Positions 1 through 7,195 of a stretch of 11,243 nucleotides of DNA are shown here, piece by piece (the first letter of the stretch is position 1; each line of letters starts with the position of its first letter). The stretch is from CAYWNA01 sp964459305 (GTDB lineage: Bacteria > Planctomycetota > Planctomycetia > Pirellulales > Pirellulaceae), in NCBI GenBank assembly GCA_964459305.1, contig CAYWNA010000355.1, positions 1 to 11,243 on the forward strand. Direction: 5' to 3'. Under the pieces are notes generated by a model that saw only the letters and a list, made by a program, of their open reading frames with translations, was not told the origin of the DNA and did not search any database. The position numbers and the translations under genes are program-made.

Positions 1-19
1 AATTAGGGAGGGACGACTC

Positions 20-1486
20 ATGTGTCAGCATTGCACGCGACGGCAGTTTCTTGGGGCAAGTGCAGTGGGCGGGATGGCCCTGGCGGTCGGTCATTTGGCG
101 GCTGAAGACAGCGCACCGAATCCTCCGCCCGCGCCCAGTGCGAAGGTCCGAATCTGCGCGATTATCGCTGGCAAGCCGCAGGGTCACAGTTGGGGCCTTT
201 CGGAAGCGGAAGTGGCGCCGTTGAAAAAGCGGTTGGCCGAAGCGGAGAAGAACCTCGGCAATGTCGAGTTCGTCATTGGCCAGGCGACAAACGCCGAGGA
301 GACCGCCCAGTTGCTGGAAAAGGCAGGTCCGGACGCTCCCGTGCTGGCGATCTGCGCAGATATTTTTGGCCTCAGCAACTTCAATCGTGACGATGCGGTC
401 ATGCCCACCGTCTTCAAACAAGGCCGGCCGGCAGCCGTCTTTCATCTACCGGTAATCGGCGGGCACGACTGGTGTCTGGTTAAACCGTGGCGAGATGAGG
501 GACACCGGATCACGATGTTCGGCAGCAGCGACTTGGACGAGTTGGAGCGAGCCGCGTCATTGCTGAGGGTGATCCCGCTGTTGCGACAAAGCCGCGTACT
601 GGCCTCTCCGCCATTCAAGGGAACGCCCGAGTCCTACGCGCCGGAGAAAGTGAAAGCGCAACTGGGGGTCGAAATGGTGGCTATCGCCGATGGGCGTTAC
701 GACGAAGTCATGTCGGCTGTGGACGCTGCCGCCGCGGAACGAGAGGCAAAGCGTTGGCTCGACGAGTCGGAGGGCATGGTCGAGCCGAACCAAGAGGACG
801 TCCTCAAGGCCGCGCGGGCCAGTTTGACGTTGGATCAAATGATCGCCGAGAACCGCGTCCAAGGGCTCTGCGTGGGGACATGCATGGGCTGGTTGCCTCG
901 CGGTTTTCCGTGCCTGGGCTTCTCACGCCTGAACGACCGGGGCATTCCTGCTGCTTGCGATGGGGACATGGATTGCTTGTTGACGATGCTGATCTTCCAG
1001 CACGCGCTCAACCAGCCTGGTTTTCTGGGCAATGCCGCGGGCGTTGACGCGGCCAAGAACGCCTTTCATCTCTCCCACTGCTCGGCCCCGCTGAGAATGG
1101 AAGGTCCCAAGGGCGCGGCAGCACCCTACCTGTTGCGCCGGCACGCCGAGGTCCGTGGCGGCGCGGTTACCGAGGTCCACTATCGCATTGGTCAGAAACT
1201 CACCTTCACCAAACTTGTCCACCTGGACACGCTGCTCGTGTTCACGGGAAAGATCATCGAGGTTCCCAAAGTCCCCAAAGGCAAAGAGCGAGGCTGCCGG
1301 ACGGAGTTGGTTGCCGAAGTGGACGATGCCGAAAAGCTCCGCGACAACTGGGGCGGCGGAGCGCTGGGCGCAAGCGCCAAGGACTACTACGCCTCGTTGC
1401 ACCGAGTAGCCTACTACGGCGACCACACCAGCAGCATCCGCCACTTGGCCCACCTGATGGGATTGAAGGTCGTGGAGGAAGGTTAG
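20..1486 (+). CDS. Tat-exported L-fucose-isomerase-like protein
   Basis: This 488-residue protein starts at an ATG 8 nt after a strong Shine-Dalgarno (GGAGG at 7-11). The N-terminus carries a twin-arginine motif, TRRQFLG (residues 6-12), then a hydrophobic stretch (11-28) and a Pro/Ala linker, so it is probably exported folded by the Tat system. Residues 42-190 look like the Rossmann-type N-terminal half of the FucI/AraA superfamily. Residues 280-360 match the C-terminal signature: a Cys-rich strand, FSRLNDRGIPAAC, an acidic CDGDMD motif (Asp314, Asp316) and a late HLSHC (His350, His353). In the family these acidic and His residues bind the divalent metal of aldose-ketose isomerisation. Family members usually read EGD where this one has DGD, and I see no obvious Glu in the preceding strand (281-292), so isomerase activity is uncertain. 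It lies 19 nt upstream of the large glycosidase-like gene, probably in the same operon. The fold call is fairly firm; substrate and activity are not. Confidence 0.75.
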   Translation: MCQHCTRRQFLGASAVGGMALAVGHLAAEDSAPNPPPAPSAKVRICAIIAGKPQGHSWGLSEAEVAPLKKRLAEAEKNLGNVEFVIGQATNAEETAQLLEKAGPDAPVLAICADIFGLSNFNRDDAVMPTVFKQGRPAAVFHLPVIGGHDWCLVKPWRDEGHRITMFGSSDLDELERAASLLRVIPLLRQSRVLASPPFKGTPESYAPEKVKAQLGVEMVAIADGRYDEVMSAVDAAAAEREAKRWLDESEGMVEPNQEDVLKAARASLTLDQMIAENRVQGLCVGTCMGWLPRGFPCLGFSRLNDRGIPAACDGDMDCLLTMLIFQHALNQPGFLGNAAGVDAAKNAFHLSHCSAPLRMEGPKGAAAPYLLRRHAEVRGGAVTEVHYRIGQKLTFTKLVHLDTLLVFTGKIIEVPKVPKGKERGCRTELVAEVDDAEKLRDNWGGGALGASAKDYYASLHRVAYYGDHTSSIRHLAHLMGLKVVEEG

Positions 1487-1491
1487 GAATA

Positions 1492-1500
1492 AGAGAGAAG
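1492..1500 (+). promoter_or_regulatory. Ribosome binding site supporting a GTG start at 1506
   Basis: The purine-rich run AGAGAGAAG sits 5 nt before the GTG at 1506. It is the only Shine-Dalgarno-like stretch near the 5' end of this reading frame. The alternative in-frame ATG at 1575 has no comparable site, but starting there would still leave a plausible signal peptide. Confidence 0.5.
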
Positions 1501-1505
1501 CAACT

Positions 1506-4500
1506 GTGGCATTGTCATTGTCGGGCACATTTGTGAGGTGCTTGGCACGATGGAATCGTGCCCCACTCATTTCCATGGCGGTTCTTGGCTCATTCCTCCT
1601 GGCGTCACCAACCTGGGCGCTGGATGGAAGTGGCGATTTGACGGAATTCGCCAGGCCGGAAGATATTCCCGCTTTCGGTTGGTCCTCCAGTGGCGGCGAG
1701 CCTATCGAGGCGGTCGCAGAGGCCAGAGTGGGCAAGACGGCCCTTCGAGTGAAAGGCGGTCCGGATGCGAAAGCCTACACAGGCATGCTGCTGAAGCACA
1801 CGGTGGACCTCTCCAGCGCCGGGCCGGGCGACAAGATCGTCTTCTACGTCAAGCAGAATTACAGGGCAGGGATCTACCTGAACATCCACGACGGTCAGGC
1901 GGGCCACATCTATAGGTCGGTGTCCTTGAAAGCCGGCGAGTGGACGCGCGTGGAATTCGATTTGGATCGCCAAAACTGGGACGGCAATGCCGCGGAGTGG
2001 GGACTTGCCACGGCATTCGCCTTCTACCACAGGAACTTCGATCAGCCCGACGAGTATATGATGCTCAACGGCTTTTCCATCTTCCTCGACGGTCGGGTGT
2101 ATACGCCGGAGCCGCTGGCTCTTCTAGGCCCGCCTGCGTGGGAATTCCCGTGCGAAACCGAACAGGCTTGGTATCTTGCGGCCGGCGCAGCGGCCTGGGG
2201 CGTGTCGAAGAAAACTGGGCAGGTCGCCGGCGGTTGGTACGTGAAGCACAAGGAACGCTGCCTCCAGCTCGCGCGTAGTCGCTACCACGTCGAGGACCTC
2301 AAGGGCATCGTCACAGGGAACGAAGACGACGACACGATTCAGCATGCATCCTTTGACAGGGATGAGCAGACACTGAATCTGCTCTGCGCCAATCCCTGCG
2401 TGCCGGAACTGGTCATCCGGAAGAAATACCGCGTCGATGGGTTTCGCCTGTTCAAGAGGACCTCGTTTGTGTGGAAGGGTGAGCCCGGGAAGTTCATCAC
2501 GTACAACTCCGAGGCCGGTCTCACGCCTGACTACCGTCAAGGCGGGTACTACATGGGAGCCGGCTTTGTCGGCCCGATTGTGCCCGTGCCGGATCTGAGC
2601 ACGTGGAAAGAAATCAGAGCCTACAAGGCCACCTCCAAGGGGATGCTACTGCACCAGCCGCGCAAAGATCACGCCTTCGCTCACGTCCGTAGCCGCGTGG
2701 ACGGGAATTTCGCTTGGCCGTGGTTCTCCGGTGCAATTGACGGCTACGTCGAGGCGAAGAACACGCTGCACTACACGCCCTTCGGCTGGGATTTCTCGCT
2801 TGGTACCTCGCCCCTGCGCGACACGGCCGAGACGACGTTCGAAGAGTATTTTCGAATCGTGCCAGGCAATTGGTTCACTTGGCTGGCCGAGACCTACCCC
2901 CGGCAACCGGAAGTGGTCGAGGAATCGGCCCGCATTCCCCAGCCGCCGGAATGGGTTGGTGATGTGAAGGTCTTTACCAGCTACGGCAGGGGCGGCACGG
3001 CCCGGGTAAGGCGAATCGTTGAGAGCACGGACGAAGGCACCATCATGGTACTCATCGGCGCGTGGGGCAGTTGGGCCGACTACTACGTCAAGGATGGCCT
3101 GGAGGGCGGCGATGGTGGCTGGATTAGCGGGCCGGAATTGCGCGATCTGATTCAACGTATCCAGGCCGTATCGCCCCGCGTGAAGGTAGGCATATATCAA
3201 TGGATCGCATCCTGCCTGCCGAGCGGCCGTATCTACGAGCAACATCCTGATTGGTTCCGCATTCAGGACAAGCAGGGCACTCCCAAGACGACTTTTCCCG
3301 GCATGATCGTGAATTATGCCTCGATGCTGTCCGTTCCCGGCTGTTACGACGAACTCCTGAATCAGTTCGATCACGTGCTGGAATACCTGGGCACAGACTT
3401 CATCTACCTGGACGACCCCAAGGCCATGAACATGGTCAACTGGCACTCGGGCGACTACACACGAGACGACCTCTCTTATCGTTTCCTGCTCGATCTGCGG
3501 AAGGTTGTGGCCAGACACGGCGAGGACAAGATGTTGTTCTTCAATTGCCGGGGCAATCCTTACGCGGACATCAACTTCGTCGAGGCGCGCAGCCAGCTCA
3601 GCGACGGATGGTGGCGAGATTTCGCCGGATTGGGCGCATGCATGGAGGCTTTTCTTGCCGTGCGGCCCAAGGCGCGCATCGTTCCGCTCTACTGGACCGA
3701 TCCCTTGGCGCGGGAATACGTCAATCGCACACTGGCGTTGGGCTGGATACCGTCGGTGACCTACGGTAGCGATATTGGACGCCTGCCGTTTGCGCGCGCG
3801 GCCTACGAGATGGGCAACAGCCACCAAGTCAACGGCCGGTACACACCCGACTGGAAGACCGACCCAAAGACGAACATCGAGTCCTACCTGACCAAGCGAG
3901 AGGATGGGGCGGGCTACGTTCTTTCACTCATTAGCCACGAGGAGCAGACGAGCGATGTGCCCGTGACACTGGACATCTCCGGCCTGAAACGCGTCACAGG
4001 ACAGCAGATATGGGTATGGAACCATCAGGTCGAGGACGCGCTCGAGTACAGCGGCTCTGTGACTGAACGTATTGCCCGCACGAACTACGAACGTAGCGGG
4101 TGGCACCTGGACCGCGTACTTCGGCGGCGACTGCTGTACGCCGGCACGCCCGGCGATCGCCTTGCTCTGAACGCGACGCTACAGCCGTTGATCTTGCATC
4201 AACTCACCATCACGTCTCTGCCCGCGGCGGTGTATAGCGAAGGCAACTTGCCGAACAACTATCTGTTCGCACAGAAGAAATGCGTGAGGATCCGTGATGA
4301 ATCTTCGGGCAAGAATCGCAGGCTGATCATTACGTGCGAACGGGATGAAGCGGAAGTGTTGGTGCTCGTACCCGAGTTGGCCGCCATTTCCGCCACGCTC
4401 GACGGCGATCCAGTGCAGTCGACGTGGGTGGCCGAAGGCGGCGAGGTCTGCCCTGTGTTTTCAGTAACGAAAGGCCATCACGAACTGAGTGTGAAGGTAT

Positions 4501-5498
4501 CCGAACGAGTAACGAGCCAACCCGTGCCGAAGAAATTGTCCGCCAAACCGGGAAAAGACGCAATTGACGTGGAAATGGCCGACTGCGACCATGCCATCTT
4601 TTCGCTGGAAAAGGACGGCCGTACGTTCTTCAACCGCGACGTGCAGAAACGCGACGGCGCCTTCCGCATTCCCTATGCCGACGTCTGCGAGGCGGGCAAT
4701 TACACGCTGGTTTGCCGTGGCATTGTGGATGAGCGCGGCGGATGGGCTGTGTCCGGTCCGAAAACGCAGGTAGGGTTGTCCAAACGATCTGTCGATCTAG
4801 GCATCCCCTCGGACAAGCACCCGCGGTTTCCAGAGAAACTCGCCCTTAAGCCGGTGGATCGGACCGTCAGCGGCGTCGAGGTGCTGCGGAGCGCGGAGTA
4901 TACAACATCCACGCCCATCATGGGCTGGCAACCGAAACTGAAGGCGTTGGAGGCAGAATCGGACCCGGACACACTGAGCGTGCATGCCGGTACGACGCGA
5001 AAGATCATGGCTTTCCGCGGCGCGGCCTTTGCGGGACTGGAGATCGCGAACTTGCGCCAGGTGAAACTGAAACTGGCAAACTCGTACTACGAGGCCACAC
5101 ACATTCGCGGCAAAGGCCGGCACGACCCACAGTACCAGCGCAGCAAGACAACCTTCGGGGGCATCGTTGTGGATTACCACACGTCAAACGGCTATACCCA
5201 CCGCGTCGGTTTCGCCGTAGGGTTGCTGGATCCGAACTGCAATTGCCATGAACCCAAGTACGGCAAGAACGGCCCCATGGATACGATCATCGACCTCGGC
5301 CCGATTGTGGACGAAGGCCCCGAAAAAGTCTTCTCGCTCGATCTGGCGAAACACGCACCGGAGAATTGGGATGGCCGCATCTGGTTTAGCGTAGGCAGCA
5401 TGTGGGCCGCGCCGGACCGGCGTCTTACGGCCACAATCCTCGCCGTCAATGACGCCGTGCGCGACGGATTCCTGACAGGCGCATCGTCTGCCCCGTAG
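1506..5498 (+). CDS. Large secreted multidomain protein with a TIM-barrel glycosidase-like core
   Basis: This 1330-residue protein begins with a Sec signal peptide: Arg-rich n-region at 11-19, hydrophobic core at 21-36, likely cleavage after TWA at about residue 39. Residues 60-200 look like a jelly-roll, carbohydrate-binding-type domain (VEFDLDRQNWDG, LNGFSIFLDGRVY). Residues 205-475 are beta-rich, as in the N-terminal sandwich of clan GH-D-like glycosidases. Residues about 484-770 read as a TIM barrel, with strand VGIYQWIA, DFIYLDDP (Asp631, Asp636, Asp637; candidate nucleophile strand), FFNCRG and FVEARSQL (Glu693; possible acid/base). Residues 800-990 are a beta domain typically found after such barrels. 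Residues 1010-1085 look Ig-like, and 1120-1325 another jelly-roll. I cannot assign a GH family; GH36-like alpha-galactosidase-type enzymes are the nearest resemblance. A non-catalytic or different glycosidase is possible. It likely acts in the periplasm or outside the cell, and is probably cotranscribed with the isomerase-like gene 19 nt upstream. Confidence 0.75.
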   Translation: MALSLSGTFVRCLARWNRAPLISMAVLGSFLLASPTWALDGSGDLTEFARPEDIPAFGWSSSGGEPIEAVAEARVGKTALRVKGGPDAKAYTGMLLKHTVDLSSAGPGDKIVFYVKQNYRAGIYLNIHDGQAGHIYRSVSLKAGEWTRVEFDLDRQNWDGNAAEWGLATAFAFYHRNFDQPDEYMMLNGFSIFLDGRVYTPEPLALLGPPAWEFPCETEQAWYLAAGAAAWGVSKKTGQVAGGWYVKHKERCLQLARSRYHVEDLKGIVTGNEDDDTIQHASFDRDEQTLNLLCANPCVPELVIRKKYRVDGFRLFKRTSFVWKGEPGKFITYNSEAGLTPDYRQGGYYMGAGFVGPIVPVPDLSTWKEIRAYKATSKGMLLHQPRKDHAFAHVRSRVDGNFAWPWFSGAIDGYVEAKNTLHYTPFGWDFSLGTSPLRDTAETTFEEYFRIVPGNWFTWLAETYPRQPEVVEESARIPQPPEWVGDVKVFTSYGRGGTARVRRIVESTDEGTIMVLIGAWGSWADYYVKDGLEGGDGGWISGPELRDLIQRIQAVSPRVKVGIYQWIASCLPSGRIYEQHPDWFRIQDKQGTPKTTFPGMIVNYASMLSVPGCYDELLNQFDHVLEYLGTDFIYLDDPKAMNMVNWHSGDYTRDDLSYRFLLDLRKVVARHGEDKMLFFNCRGNPYADINFVEARSQLSDGWWRDFAGLGACMEAFLAVRPKARIVPLYWTDPLAREYVNRTLALGWIPSVTYGSDIGRLPFARAAYEMGNSHQVNGRYTPDWKTDPKTNIESYLTKREDGAGYVLSLISHEEQTSDVPVTLDISGLKRVTGQQIWVWNHQVEDALEYSGSVTERIARTNYERSGWHLDRVLRRRLLYAGTPGDRLALNATLQPLILHQLTITSLPAAVYSEGNLPNNYLFAQKKCVRIRDESSGKNRRLIITCERDEAEVLVLVPELAAISATLDGDPVQSTWVAEGGEVCPVFSVTKGHHELSVKVSERVTSQPVPKKLSAKPGKDAIDVEMADCDHAIFSLEKDGRTFFNRDVQKRDGAFRIPYADVCEAGNYTLVCRGIVDERGGWAVSGPKTQVGLSKRSVDLGIPSDKHPRFPEKLALKPVDRTVSGVEVLRSAEYTTSTPIMGWQPKLKALEAESDPDTLSVHAGTTRKIMAFRGAAFAGLEIANLRQVKLKLANSYYEATHIRGKGRHDPQYQRSKTTFGGIVVDYHTSNGYTHRVGFAVGLLDPNCNCHEPKYGKNGPMDTIIDLGPIVDEGPEKVFSLDLAKHAPENWDGRIWFSVGSMWAAPDRRLTATILAVNDAVRDGFLTGASSAP

Positions 5499-5514
5499 CC
5501 GGGGCGCAGGTTTT
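5490..5514 (+). terminator. Weak terminator-like hairpin over the stop codon
   Basis: GCCCCG (5490-5495) and CGGGGC (5500-5505) form a perfect 6-bp stem with loop TAGC. The loop contains the TAG stop of the large glycosidase-like gene. After GCAGG comes a TTTT run (5511-5514). The T-tract is short and offset from the stem, so this is at best a weak intrinsic terminator. Confidence 0.3.
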
Positions 5515-5533
5515 GATGCTACGCGTCTTCGTA

Positions 5534-5555
5534 GGACGGGTCTCCCGACCCGTCT
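5534..5555. repeat. REP-like 8-bp hairpin between convergent genes
   Basis: GACGGGTC (5535-5542) and GACCCGTC (5547-5554) are perfect inverted arms around a TCCC loop, extended by one G-T pair at 5534/5555. The preceding GTAG and this palindrome resemble, from memory, a short motif scattered between genes in many planctomycete genomes; that is not verified here. It lies in the 75-nt gap between two convergent genes and could serve both as a bidirectional transcript end. Confidence 0.6.
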
Positions 5556-5573
5556 GTGCCCGTGTTTCTCAAG

Positions 5574-6467
5574 TCAGTGTTTGAGGTGTTTATCGAAAAA
5601 CTCGATGACCAGCGGACGCAGGTCACGTTGCTTTGGCTGGAGATGAAAGCTGTGCGGTGCGTCTTGGACGATCACCAGATCCGTCGCAACATCAACCTTT
5701 CGTAGCGCGTCCGCCAGCAATTTCGATTGTCTGACCGCCACGGTACTGTCGGCGGTGCCATGCAGAATCAGTGCTGGCGGATCGTCCTTGGATGCGTAGG
5801 TCACGGGCGACGCCGCAACACAGAATTCGCGTTGCTGATCGTTCATGGCGTCGGCCAGATTCTTGTCGCGGGCGCGGGCAAGGAGGTCATGCACTCCGTA
5901 CATGGGAACGATGGCCTGTACGCGACAGGAGAATTCACCGTAGGGCCCTTTGGGGTCGAGCCCGTCATCCGGCCCGGCAAGGCCGAGCATCGCCGTCAGA
6001 TGTCCACCTGCCGAGCCGCCGATCGCGCCGATATGGTCGGGATCGATGTGGTAATCGGCGGCGTTCTTTCGCAGGAATCGCACGGCCGTCTTGCAGTCGT
6101 GTACATTCTTCGGCCAGATGGTCGCCAAGCGTCTGCCGGGGTTTCCATCCTTCTTTTCCGCCAAAAGGTAGTTGATGCTTGCACACACATATCCGGCGCG
6201 CGCCAAGTTGGCCCCGATATTCTGTTCACGTCTGGCTGCTTTGTCGCCGCCGAACCAACCGCCACCGTGAATGATGACGACGGCTGGCAGTCGCTGCCCA
6301 TCGCGGATGGTGCCGGGCAGGTATAGGTCCAGCTTCTCCTTTCGGTCCTGGCCAAGATACGCGACGTCGCGCTGAACGCGAACTTCGGCACCCACGGCCT
6401 GCCACGAGCAGAGAGCAACGGCAATGGCAAAGGTCCATCGCACGCTTGATTTCACGCAAATGAACAT
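5574..6467 (-). CDS. Secreted alpha/beta-hydrolase, esterase/lipase (BD-FAE-like)
   Basis: This 297-residue protein has a Sec signal peptide (hydrophobic core about 11-25, likely cleavage after VGA at about residue 27). It shows the full esterase signature: HGGGW oxyanion-hole motif at 67-71, nucleophile elbow GGSAGGH with Ser152, acid Asp240 in HGTADSTV, and His272 in APHSFHL. This pattern fits the HSL/BD-FAE type of alpha/beta-hydrolase, which removes acyl or feruloyl groups from carbohydrates or small esters. The length is normal for the family and no catalytic residue is missing. The ATG is preceded by AGGAG (complement of 6476-6480) at good spacing. It converges on the glycosidase-like gene and is divergent from the sialidase-SGNH gene across a 728-nt repeat-rich gap, so it is its own transcription unit. 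De-acylation of the same glycan as its neighbours is a reasonable inference, but the substrate is unknown. Confidence 0.88.
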   Translation of the reverse strand: MFICVKSSVRWTFAIAVALCSWQAVGAEVRVQRDVAYLGQDRKEKLDLYLPGTIRDGQRLPAVVIIHGGGWFGGDKAARREQNIGANLARAGYVCASINYLLAEKKDGNPGRRLATIWPKNVHDCKTAVRFLRKNAADYHIDPDHIGAIGGSAGGHLTAMLGLAGPDDGLDPKGPYGEFSCRVQAIVPMYGVHDLLARARDKNLADAMNDQQREFCVAASPVTYASKDDPPALILHGTADSTVAVRQSKLLADALRKVDVATDLVIVQDAPHSFHLQPKQRDLRPLVIEFFDKHLKH

Positions 6468-6712
6468 GTGAATGTCTCCTGAGAGGGAAGAACGCGGTTT
6501 TCACGAAAATTCCGGAAGCCCGAAAGGCACAAACTCGAAAGCCGAGCGTTCAGCCTTGGGATGTTGGGTGTCAATGAAGTATACCGAGGCATCAAAACTC
6601 CGACACGTCAAGTATGAAACATCAAGCTTCTGAGGAACATCGTCTATTGGACCGAAACCGGCGGTCATCCTTTTCTAGCCTACGCATGAATCGAGCTCAA
6701 CGCACGGTGGGT
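6468..6712. other. Non-coding stretch upstream of the esterase gene
   Basis: This 245-nt portion of the divergent gap holds the esterase Shine-Dalgarno (complement of 6476-6480). I see no open reading frame with coding character, no clear promoter boxes and no notable repeat in the rest. It must contain the promoter of the esterase gene, but I cannot place it. Confidence 0.5.
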
Positions 6713-6810
6713 GGGGCACAGACGTACAGAACTCAAAATTGGCCGTCGAATCGCTTGATGAAACCTGACATTTTTGCCGGCCAATTTTGAATTCTGTACG
6801 TCTGTGCCCC
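6713..6810. repeat. 98-nt fold-back element with 33-nt inverted arms
   Basis: Positions 6713-6745 and 6778-6810 are inverted copies that match at 32 of 33 positions, around a 32-nt loop. The arms begin GGGGCACAGACGTACAGAA and end TTGGCCG; the single difference is a C at 6732 in place of T. Such a long near-perfect palindrome in a gap suggests a mobile or MITE-like fold-back. It is not an intrinsic terminator: the arms are too long, and only TTTT follows the right arm. I could not find a target duplication beside it. Confidence 0.85.
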
Positions 6811-6892
6811 TTTTCGACGCGAAATCGCCACGCTGTAAACGGTATGATGGTAGGGTCGTTCACGACCCTTTTCCGCCGCAGGCGGTGTTAGG

Positions 6893-6910
6893 CCCGTGCT
6901 TTAGCACGGG
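6893..6910. repeat. 8-bp hairpin within the cluster
   Basis: CCCGTGCT and AGCACGGG are perfect inverted arms with only TT between them. The left arm overlaps the GTTAGGCCCGT core of the outer inverted repeat, so this DNA could fold in two competing ways. Confidence 0.8.
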
Positions 6911-6943
6911 TCAGTGAGTGCCAAACAACACCCATTACAATTC

Positions 6944-7000
6944 CCAGCCCACCCCACACCTCCCGCCGCCGGAGGCGGCGGGAGGTGTGGGGTGGGCTGG
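6944..7000. repeat. 57-nt near-perfect palindrome, 27-bp stem and 3-nt loop
   Basis: Arms 6944-6970 and 6974-7000 are perfectly complementary over 27 bp, around the loop GGA. The left arm starts CCAGCCCACCCCACACC. The stem is extremely GC-rich. It has no T-tract, so it does not look like a normal intrinsic terminator, though it would form a very stable structure in RNA or as a cruciform. Confidence 0.9.
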
Positions 7001-7121
7001 CGACGGCCGTACCGCACGACCCGCCGTAAACGACGGGCCTAACACCGCCTGCGGCGAAAAACGGCCATAAATGGCCGTGTGGTACAAGCCTTTCCTTGAT
7101 CCAAGATGTGGGTAAAGACAA

Positions 7122-7173
7122 ACTCGCCAGAGTTTGGGATTCCCCACTCGAAACAGTTCGAAGTCTGGCGACT
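7122..7173. repeat. REP-like stem-loop just before the sialidase-SGNH start
   Basis: Positions 7122-7134 (ACTCGCCAGAGTT) and 7161-7173 (AAGTCTGGCGACT) are inverted, matching at 11 of 13 positions. The loop contains a smaller hairpin, CGAA-ACAG-TTCG (7149-7160). It ends 22 nt before the ATG at 7196. It covers most of the upstream in-frame extension, which argues that the extension is not coding. Confidence 0.65.
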
Positions 7174-7195
7174 TCGGCTAGATGGGATTCGCAAA

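Larger units (their letters stand above)
6852..7078. repeat. Nested cluster of perfect hairpins (GTTAGGCCCG family)
   Basis: This 227-nt region is built almost wholly of inverted repeats. The outer arms at 6874-6897 and 7033-7056 are a perfect 24-nt inverted pair (28 of 29 if extended to 6869 and 7061), each holding GTTAGGCCCGT. Just outside lie two short hairpins: AGGGTCGT-TC-ACGACCCT (6852-6869) and ACGGCCAT-AA-ATGGCCGT (7061-7078). Inside are CCCGTGCT-TT-AGCACGGG (6893-6910) and the long central palindrome (6944-7000). No coding character is visible. It lies in the 5' region of the sialidase-SGNH gene. It may be a compound REP/MITE-like element or several insertions stacked together. Confidence 0.85.

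Noticed and set aside
923..1735. A 270-codon open frame on the minus strand
   Set aside because: It overlaps two well-supported plus-strand genes and their junction, and shows no domain or ribosome binding site.
2646..3827. A 393-codon open frame on the minus strand
   Set aside because: It lies wholly inside the glycosidase-like gene, has no recognisable domain, and is explained by GC-rich codon bias. The plus-strand protein has a signal peptide and domain pattern.
5727..6326. A 199-codon open frame on the plus strand
   Set aside because: It is antisense to the esterase gene, whose catalytic motifs are intact, and its own sequence has no protein-family character.
6675..6863. A 62-codon open frame on the minus strand
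   Set aside because: Most of it is the 98-nt fold-back, so its coding look is incidental.
6944..7000. Intrinsic terminator
   Set aside because: The stem is very strong but no T-run follows on either strand, and it is not placed just after a gene.
6887..7043. Integron attC-like core sites (GTTAGGC and GCCTAAC)
   Set aside because: An attC site runs RYYYAAC first and GTTRRRY last. Here the order is GTTAGGC first and GCCTAAC last on either strand, and no integrase gene or cassette array is present. The same holds for 10057-10164.
6713..7173. CRISPR array
   Set aside because: The repeats are inverted, unequal in length and not separated by regular unique spacers, and there are no cas genes.
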